Origin: Planctomycetota bacterium
Lineage (GTDB): Bacteria; Planctomycetota; UBA1135; UBA2386
NCBI GenBank assembly: GCA_020425885.1
Contig: JAGQRA010000796.1
Location: forward strand, 1 to 8,548
Length of the DNA: 8,548 nucleotides
Direction of reading: 5' to 3'
The position numbers and the translations under genes were made by a program. A model generated the notes under the pieces. It was not told where the DNA came from and ran no database searches. It saw only the letters and a program-made list of their open reading frames with translations. Below are positions 1-4,907 of this stretch, one piece after another. Each line of letters starts with the position of its first letter. The stretch's first letter is position 1.

Positions 1-1
1 C

Positions 2-472
2 TGGTTCCACGAGTTGCCCGAACACGAACGCCTGCGACTTCGCGCCTGTTGGGCCGACGCGCGCGAGCGCGATCGCCGTTCGCGGCGCTGGGCGCCGCGC
101 AAGCTCGAGCGGGCGCTGGCGCACGGTGCCATCGTCTCGTTGGTGGTCGGACTCGTCATCAGCGTGATGGGGGTCGGCCTGGCCGATGTGCTGATGCTGA
201 CCGTTCTCGGTTCGCTCGGGGCCGGTCTCGCCCAGCTCAGCCGCGGTGGTCGCTTCGCCTATGCCGTGGTCGGCACGGCGGTCTACTTCGGCGTGCTGGG
301 GCGCCAACTCTACGGCAGTCCGTTCCTGCTCTACGGTGTGATCCTGATGGCCTACGGCCTCGGCGTGCTCGGCATGGAAGAGGAGATGCGGCAGGCCGGC
401 GGCTTCGATGTCAGGCACGGGCCGTCGCCGACGCCGGCAGCGGCGAAGCCGACTCGATCCGCCGAGCTGTAG
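2..472 (+). CDS. Partial multi-helix membrane protein, unrecognised (5' end outside window)
   Basis: The frame is open to the left edge and codes from the first complete codon at position 2 (reading WFHELPEHER), with the same G/C-rich wobble positions as the rest, so the TTG at 14 is probably internal and the real start lies upstream. The visible 156 residues begin with a strongly basic, arginine-rich stretch (about residues 10-40). Four hydrophobic segments follow, at roughly 42-60, 62-78, 86-101 and 107-124, and then a short hydrophilic tail rich in Pro and Ala. This suggests a small integral membrane protein whose charged N-terminal part is cytoplasmic by the positive-inside rule. I recognise no family motif and assign no function. 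The stop codon TAG ends 27 bases before the stop of the convergent minus-strand gene. Coding status is well supported by codon usage; identity is unknown. Confidence 0.75.
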   Translation, partial: WFHELPEHERLRLRACWADARERDRRSRRWAPRKLERALAHGAIVSLVVGLVISVMGVGLADVLMLTVLGSLGAGLAQLSRGGRFAYAVVGTAVYFGVLGRQLYGSPFLLYGVILMAYGLGVLGMEEEMRQAGGFDVRHGPSPTPAAAKPTRSAEL

Positions 473-490
473 TGCGGCCGGCGCGGATCG
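455..490. terminator. Possible stem-loop between convergent genes
   Basis: CGATCCGC at 455-462 is perfectly complementary to GCGGATCG at 483-490, giving an 8-base-pair stem around a 20-base loop. It spans the stop codon of the plus-strand membrane protein gene and lies just beyond the stop of the minus-strand operon. The position suits a bidirectional transcription end, but there is no T-run on either side and the loop is long. In such GC-rich sequence a stem of this size can easily arise by chance. Confidence 0.2.
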
Positions 491-499
491 GCTCCAGCC

Positions 500-1657
500 T
501 CAACGCACGACCACGACTTCGGCCTGCCGCTCGCCGCTGCGCAGCATCATCAGCTGCTGCCGCACGCGGGTCTGGCCGTCGATGCCGATGGACAGCCAGT
601 AGTTGCCGGGCGCTACGGCCGCGTCGAGCCAGCACGGCCCGGGCCCGGGCGGGCCATCGATCGTCGCGATCAGGCCGCGCTCGCCCTGCTGGTGCCAGCG
701 GCGCGAGATGGCAGGGCCGCCCGGCTGCCGCAGGTCGATGTGGATGGCCACCTCGTCGGGGTCGAGCCCGGCGCCGCCCTGGGCCTGCAGGTCCAGCGTC
801 AACAAGGTACCCGGCTCGAGCACGACATCCTCGAGGTAGCCGTTGGTGCCGGTCAGCGCGAAGACGCGCCGGAACGGTTGCAGCGGCCGCAGCGCACCGT
901 CGGGCTCGGTGGCGGCAAGCCGGATGCCGTAGCGGCCGGGAGCCAGCTCGGGCAGCGTGTAGCGACCGTCCTCGTTCGAGGTGCGCCGCGCCCACAGCGA
1001 ATGACCGGTGGCCCAATCGGCATCCTCGACCTCGGCGGTGAGCTGCTGCGCCTCGACGCGGACATGGCCGACCGGGCGTTGCTCCGGGTCGCGCACGACG
1101 AGGGTGATGCCGGCCATCGCCGCGCTGGCGTCGAGAAACAGCTCGAGCCGTAACGGCAATTCGTCGGCGCCGGGGGCGAGCAGCGGCTGGCTGGCCGGCA
1201 GGTGGCGGTCGGCCTCGACCAGCAGCTGACCTCGGGCCCGCGGCGCCAGGGTCAGGGAAGCCACGCCGTTGGTGCCATCGGCGCGGACGGTGGTGCCCGG
1301 CACGGTCGGGATGCCGAGGCGGAACGTGACCCTGAACGCGTCGATCGGCTCCCGGGTCGCCGCGCTGCGCACGGCCACGATCACGTTCGCCTTGGCGTCG
1401 TCGGCACCGGCATCGTCCGTGGTCGCCGCCGCGTCGTCGCCGGGCGCCGTCGCTGGCGGGTCGGATTCTTGTCCGCGCCCGGCCAGCGGGGCCGCCGCGC
1501 GCTCGGCCGTGGCCGCGGTCTCGGCGGCGGCAGGGTCGCCGGTCTCGGCCTCGACTTCCGCGGCTGGCAGCACGACCTCCTCGCCGCTCTGCCAGAGCCA
1601 GACGGCTGCGGCGGCCATGGCCGCTACGGCCAGCAACAACAGGTGGGCGCGATGCAT
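500..1657 (-). CDS. Membrane-anchored protein with carboxypeptidase-regulatory-like beta-sandwich domains
   Basis: This 385-residue protein begins with a hydrophobic N-terminal segment (residues 5-22) preceded by His/Arg. It has no lipobox cysteine, so it is an uncleaved signal anchor or a signal peptide. A linker rich in Ala, Asp, Glu and Pro (about 25-88) leads to three beta-rich modules, at roughly 90-176, 183-281 and 284-385. The second shows the typical carboxypeptidase-D regulatory-like pattern TSNEDGRYTLPELAPGRYG (226-244), that is, a turn with DGRY followed by L-x-PGRY. This fold is known in surface and envelope proteins and has no catalytic function of its own. The start is fixed: the next in-frame codon but two upstream is a stop (TGA, complement of 1664-1666), and ATG at 1657 is the only start after it. 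No Shine-Dalgarno is visible. It is the third gene of the sigma/anti-sigma operon, 83 bases after its neighbour, so it is probably an envelope partner or output of that regulator (inference). Confidence 0.85.
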   Translation of the reverse strand: MHRAHLLLLAVAAMAAAAVWLWQSGEEVVLPAAEVEAETGDPAAAETAATAERAAAPLAGRGQESDPPATAPGDDAAATTDDAGADDAKANVIVAVRSAATREPIDAFRVTFRLGIPTVPGTTVRADGTNGVASLTLAPRARGQLLVEADRHLPASQPLLAPGADELPLRLELFLDASAAMAGITLVVRDPEQRPVGHVRVEAQQLTAEVEDADWATGHSLWARRTSNEDGRYTLPELAPGRYGIRLAATEPDGALRPLQPFRRVFALTGTNGYLEDVVLEPGTLLTLDLQAQGGAGLDPDEVAIHIDLRQPGGPAISRRWHQQGERGLIATIDGPPGPGPCWLDAAVAPGNYWLSIGIDGQTRVRQQLMMLRSGERQAEVVVVR

Positions 1658-1740
1658 GTCGGGTCATGTTGCCGCGGCGGTACCGTCCGGGGAAGGAGCG
1701 CACGCGAAACGCGGCCGACGCCCGGCATCGACTTGCCGGC

Positions 1741-3102
1741 TCACTTCACCGGCGGGACGTCGATCGCGAGCCGGGGCGTCAGCAGCTTGCCCATCCACAG
1801 CGTCGGGTCGTTGCCCCAGAAGCTCGGCTCGAAATGGAACAGCACCTGCACCTGATGTCGGCCCGGCTTGGTGCCGAGGGTCGCGCCGGCCCGGTGCCAA
1901 TGGCCGGGCCGGGTCACGATCGTCCGGAAGGTACCGGTCGGATGCGGCCGTCCGAGATCGCCGGCCGCGATGAAGACCGGCACCCGATCGTTCTGCTGCC
2001 ATTCCTCGCCGTCGACCAGCAGCGTGAAGTGCATCGGCTGCGGGATCTTCGCGATCGTGGTGCCGACGTGGTTGTACTTGCGGTCATGGCCGGATTCGTT
2101 GCGCAGCTGCAGGGCGAACGGAGTGGTGTCGGTGGACACCGCGCCGCTGGCCCAGACCAGCCGGGCGCGCATGCCGTGATGGTCCTCGCTCCACTCGGTC
2201 ATCTCCCCGGTCATGACGATCGCGGTGCTGGCCAGCTGCGGCTCGGCGAACGTCGGCCATGGCGCGAATGCGGGAGCCGGCAGGCATTCGACGCTGAGTT
2301 CGATCCGCCATTCACCCGGCACCTCGGGGAAGAGCCGTGCGCTCTCGCCGCTCGGCATGTTGGCGTAGATCCATCTGCCGTCGTCGAGCCACTCGCGCTC
2401 GCCGGGATTGCCGATGAAGGCCGGGCGCGGCGTCTCGAGTTCGACCTCGAAGTCGCGCAGCAGCACGAGCTGGGTGGCGGTGGTCGCGTCGACGAGGAAG
2501 GGTTCGGTCTCGCCGCGGGGCGCCAGGCGGGCCTGCAACTCGAGGCCCTCGGGGCCGTGGATCGAGGCGGTCACGATCACCGGCAGGCGCTGCATGCGGC
2601 GCGAGCCGACGTGGGTCTCGCGGTCGACCCTGGCCGCGACCTCGGCGCGGGACATGCCGAACGGGAACGGGTAGACGGCGATCGGCAGCTTCGGATCGCC
2701 CTGATCGAGGTTCTTCCAGAACAGCTGCAGCGCCGCGTCGCAGAACAGCGGCGCGCTGCCGCCGCCCTTGGCCGCGACACGCAATTCGAAGTGGTCGTTG
2801 CCGGCCACGGCCGGGTCGTTCGCGATCCTGCCGTCGAAGGCGAAGATCGCGATGACGATCAGGATCGCGGCCAACGCCAGCAGCGGCCGGAGAATGGTCG
2901 CGAACGGTCGCGCGGCAGCCGGCGCCGCATGGCGGTCGAGAGCCTCGGTCAGCGCGAGGTCGGTCGATTCGAGCAGGGCAAGGCGGGCCCTGGCATCGGC
3001 GTCGGTGCGCAGCCTGGCGACGATGGCGCTCCTTTCCTCGCCCTCGAGTTCGCCGTGCAGGAACGCGACGAGTCGCGCATCGATGTGGTCGATTCGGTTC
3101 AT
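1741..3102 (-). CDS. Anti-sigma-like transmembrane protein with large extracytoplasmic domain
   Basis: This 453-residue protein would bind and hold the ECF sigma factor encoded just upstream. Residues 9-55 (ARLVAFLHGELEGEE onward) match the general shape of the N-terminal anti-sigma domain: a short helix, a GELxxEE turn, then a helix through LRTDADARARLALLE. The His and Cys residues of the zinc-binding version are absent. One strongly hydrophobic helix spans about 68-89. The remaining ~360 residues should lie outside the cytoplasm and look beta-rich. There may be two modules: one ends in PGEWRIELSVE (262-272), and the second (about 290-450) ends in PGRHQVQVLFHFEP (413-426). I recognise no named sensor family in this part, which is much longer than the usual short extracytoplasmic tail. 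The ATG overlaps the sigma stop as ATGA and has a strong Shine-Dalgarno, so the two genes are translationally coupled. The anti-sigma role rests on context plus N-terminal pattern, not on a diagnostic motif. Confidence 0.82.
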   Translation of the reverse strand: MNRIDHIDARLVAFLHGELEGEERSAIVARLRTDADARARLALLESTDLALTEALDRHAAPAAARPFATILRPLLALAAILIVIAIFAFDGRIANDPAVAGNDHFELRVAAKGGGSAPLFCDAALQLFWKNLDQGDPKLPIAVYPFPFGMSRAEVAARVDRETHVGSRRMQRLPVIVTASIHGPEGLELQARLAPRGETEPFLVDATTATQLVLLRDFEVELETPRPAFIGNPGEREWLDDGRWIYANMPSGESARLFPEVPGEWRIELSVECLPAPAFAPWPTFAEPQLASTAIVMTGEMTEWSEDHHGMRARLVWASGAVSTDTTPFALQLRNESGHDRKYNHVGTTIAKIPQPMHFTLLVDGEEWQQNDRVPVFIAAGDLGRPHPTGTFRTIVTRPGHWHRAGATLGTKPGRHQVQVLFHFEPSFWGNDPTLWMGKLLTPRLAIDVPPVK

Positions 3103-3653
3103 CGGTCGTGCTCCTCCTGGCCGTGCAGGCGTTCGGCGAGCTGCACGGTGGCGGTCGCCATGCGGGACTTGACGGTGCCGAGCGGGATCTCGAGCACGCC
3201 GGCGATCTCGTCGTAGGTGAGGTTCTCGCCACGCAGCAGCAGCACCTCGCGCAGCGGTGGCGACAGGGCGGCGATGGCGGCGAGCACGCGCTGCTTGCGT
3301 TCGCGTTGGTCGAGCTGATCGAGCGGCGAGCGGCGGTGGCTGGCGAGCGCGGCCGCGGACAGGCGGGCGTCGGGCTCGGCCTCCGGCTGCTCGCGGTCCA
3401 GGGCGCGGTCGCGCCGGCGGCGGTAGGCGCAGAGCACCCGGATGGCGATGCGGTGGAACCAGGTCGAGAGCTTGGACTCACCGCGGAACGACGGCAGCGA
3501 CCTGACGGTCTCGGCGAACACCTCCTGCAGTCCGTCGTCGGCATCCTGACCCAGCAACCGCCTGGCCAGAGCGCGCAACCGGTCGCCGCGCGAAGCGAAC
3601 AGCTGCTCGCAGCGGGCGGTCGCATCCGGGGTCGATGGGGCGAGAGAAGGCAC
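3099..3653 (-). CDS. ECF-family RNA polymerase sigma-70 factor
   Basis: This sigma factor directs RNA polymerase to a specific promoter set. From GTG at 3653 it has 184 residues, normal for the group. Region 2 covers about residues 14-84, with the helix DADDGLQEVFAETVRSLPSF and the FRGESKLSTWFHRIAIRVL block typical of region 2.3-2.4. A variable linker follows, then region 4 at about 123-176, where LSPPLREVLLLRGENLTYDEIA and IPLGTVKSRM form the helix-turn-helix that reads the -35 element. The frame stays open to ATG at 3800, which would add 49 Pro/Thr-rich residues. I chose the GTG because about half of the codons just upstream of it (codons 24-55 of the long form) end in A or T, unlike any gene here, and because region 2 then starts near the N-terminus as is usual. 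It is the first gene of the operon with the anti-sigma-like gene, overlapping it by 4 bases. Family assignment is firm; the start is moderately sure. Confidence 0.92.
   Translation of the reverse strand: MPSLAPSTPDATARCEQLFASRGDRLRALARRLLGQDADDGLQEVFAETVRSLPSFRGESKLSTWFHRIAIRVLCAYRRRRDRALDREQPEAEPDARLSAAALASHRRSPLDQLDQRERKQRVLAAIAALSPPLREVLLLRGENLTYDEIAGVLEIPLGTVKSRMATATVQLAERLHGQEEHDR
3113..3118 (-). promoter_or_regulatory. Ribosome binding site of the anti-sigma-like gene
   Basis: The minus strand reads AGGAGG here, 10 bases before the ATG at 3102 and inside the last codons of the sigma gene. It is the only strong Shine-Dalgarno sequence I find before any gene in the window. With the ATGA overlap it suggests that sigma and anti-sigma are made in a fixed ratio. 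Confidence 0.7.
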
Positions 3654-3830
3654 TGGCTGAGTTGGTGGTCCGGTCGCGCCCGAAGGTTCGGTCCGATCGA
3701 GAAACTCTGTCGGTGACCCGACATGCCGAGTCGTCGTGCCCTTGGCCGGCGCCTGCGGTGGGCAGGGCTGCCGCATCGGCGCCGTGGTCGCGACGTGCAT
3801 TCCGACCGGTGAACGGTAACCTCCGTGGCG
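3654..3830. promoter_or_regulatory. Divergent intergenic region between the sigma operon and lgt
   Basis: If the sigma gene starts at 3653 and lgt at 3831, this 177-base stretch must hold the promoters of both divergent units. The part at about 3654-3731 is less GC-biased than the surrounding genes. I could not identify a convincing -35/-10 pair for either direction, nor a clear GGAAC-type ECF promoter that would show autoregulation. A perfect small hairpin sits at 3708-3723. If translation of the sigma gene instead begins at 3800, most of this region is coding. Confidence 0.45.
3708..3723. repeat. Perfect inverted repeat in the divergent region
   Basis: TGTCGG at 3708-3713 and CCGACA at 3718-3723 are exact complements around the 4-base loop TGAC. 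It lies about 55-70 bases upstream of the likely sigma start and about 110 bases upstream of lgt. It could be an operator half-site pair or an RNA hairpin in the leader of the sigma transcript. A 6-base-pair stem is short, so chance is a real alternative. Confidence 0.35.
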
Positions 3831-4844
3831 ATGGACTTCCCCGCCTTCGACCCGGTCCTGATCGCGATCCCCGGGCTGCCGATCGACATCCGATGGTACG
3901 GTGTCACCTACATCATCGGCTTCTTCGTCGGCCAGTGGATCCTGGTCCGTCTGGCCAGGTCAGGGCTGCTGCCGGTGGATCCGAAGGTCGCCCCGGACAT
4001 CATCTTCTACTGCGTGATCGGGGTCATGCTCGGCGGCCGCACCGGCTACGCGCTGTTCTACGACCACGGCCTGCTCAACCCGCTCGAGTTCCTCAAGGTC
4101 TGGAAGGGCGGGCTGGCGTTCCACGGCGGTCTCGCCGGCGTCGCCGTCGCCTGCTGGGCGTTCACGCGTCGCCACAAGATCGGCTGGGGGCGAGCGGCCG
4201 ACAGCTGTGCGCTGGCGGTCACGCCCGGGATCTTCGCCGTGCGGTGCGCCAACTTCATCAACGGCGAGCTCTATGGTCGCGTGACGACGGCCGACACGTT
4301 CGGCGCGATGCAGTTTCCGACCGACCCCATGGCGAAGCGGGCGCTGCATCTGCCTGACCTCGAGATGCGGGACACGGAGCTCTGCATCCAGGTGGCGTTC
4401 AAGAAGCTGAAGTTCAGCGATGTGCGTGAGCAGCTGTCTCCGATCGACAGCCACGGCCAGGCCATCGACTGGGATCGGGTGGCGCCTCACCTCGATTGGG
4501 ACAAGGTCAAGGCGATGACCGGCCCCGATGGCGATCCGATCGTGCCGTTCCGCCATCCTTCACAGATCTACGAGGGCGTATGCGAGGGGCTGCTGCTCGG
4601 CCTGGTGATGCTCGTGCTCTACCTCGCGACCCGCAAGAAGCCGTTGTCACCGGGTCGTTACACCGTCGTGTTCCTGCTCGGCTACGCGATCGCTCGCAGC
4701 TGCCTCGAACTCGTGCGTCAACCCGACGCGCAGTTCGAGGGTGATGGCACCGTCCTGTTCGGCATGACGATGGGGCAGACGCTGAGCGCGCTGCTCGTGA
4801 TCGGCGCCATTCTGATCGTGTTCTGGCCCCGCCGCCGCTCCTGA
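3831..4844 (+). CDS. lgt: Prolipoprotein diacylglyceryl transferase with long insertion
   Basis: Lgt is the membrane enzyme that moves diacylglyceryl from phosphatidylglycerol to the lipobox cysteine of prolipoproteins, the first step of lipoprotein maturation. The 337-residue product has the family landmarks in order: IRWYG near the N-terminus, FHGG with the key His (98), the signature R-x-x-NFINGELYGR (Arg138, Asn141, Glu146, Gly149, matching E. coli Arg143, Asn146, Glu151, Gly154), RHPSQIYEG (241-249) and RQPDAQ with Arg296 (E. coli Arg239). Several hydrophobic helices fit a polytopic protein. Between the signature and RHPSQ lie about 50-60 more residues than in E. coli Lgt: a charged, partly helical stretch with a short tandem DWDRV...DWDKV (213-226). 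ATG at 3831 is chosen; an in-frame GTG at 3825 would add two residues. Neither has a Shine-Dalgarno. The next gene, 63 bases downstream, encodes a probable substrate lipoprotein. Confidence 0.95.
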   Translation: MDFPAFDPVLIAIPGLPIDIRWYGVTYIIGFFVGQWILVRLARSGLLPVDPKVAPDIIFYCVIGVMLGGRTGYALFYDHGLLNPLEFLKVWKGGLAFHGGLAGVAVACWAFTRRHKIGWGRAADSCALAVTPGIFAVRCANFINGELYGRVTTADTFGAMQFPTDPMAKRALHLPDLEMRDTELCIQVAFKKLKFSDVREQLSPIDSHGQAIDWDRVAPHLDWDKVKAMTGPDGDPIVPFRHPSQIYEGVCEGLLLGLVMLVLYLATRKKPLSPGRYTVVFLLGYAIARSCLELVRQPDAQFEGDGTVLFGMTMGQTLSALLVIGAILIVFWPRRRS

Positions 4845-4907
4845 TGGAATAATCCAGGGGCCGGATCCGTCTCCGGTCCGCCCACTCGCGCCCCGCGATC
4901 GCTGCCA

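Noticed and set aside
411..1703. Long minus-strand open frame of 430 codons, and a plus-strand frame of 330 codons at 49-1041, over the same DNA as the carboxypeptidase-regulatory-like gene.
   Set aside because: Both are Arg/Ala/Gly-rich low-complexity products of GC-rich DNA. The frame at 500-1657 has a membrane anchor and recognisable beta-sandwich pattern.
1658..1740. Possible terminator or hidden promoter in the 83-base gap between the second and third genes of the sigma operon.
   Set aside because: Only a 5-base-pair stem (CCGGC...GCCGG) without a T-run is visible, and no promoter pattern; read-through is more likely.
1666..3216. Plus-strand open frame of 516 codons across the anti-sigma-like gene.
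   Set aside because: It is antisense to a gene with a membrane helix, a strong ribosome site and an ATGA overlap; its own product shows no domain pattern.
1655..3725. A 12-base identity, TGACCCGACATG, at 3714-3725 (plus strand) and at 1666-1655 (minus strand, ending in the start codon of the carboxypeptidase-regulatory-like gene).
   Set aside because: In 8.5 kb of GC-rich sequence a few 12-base matches between strands are expected by chance, and the two copies do not sit at equivalent positions relative to their genes.
2312..3907. Minus-strand open frame of 531 codons overlapping both sigma and anti-sigma-like genes.
   Set aside because: It is the +1 shadow of both genes, Arg/Pro/Ser-rich, and runs through the divergent region.
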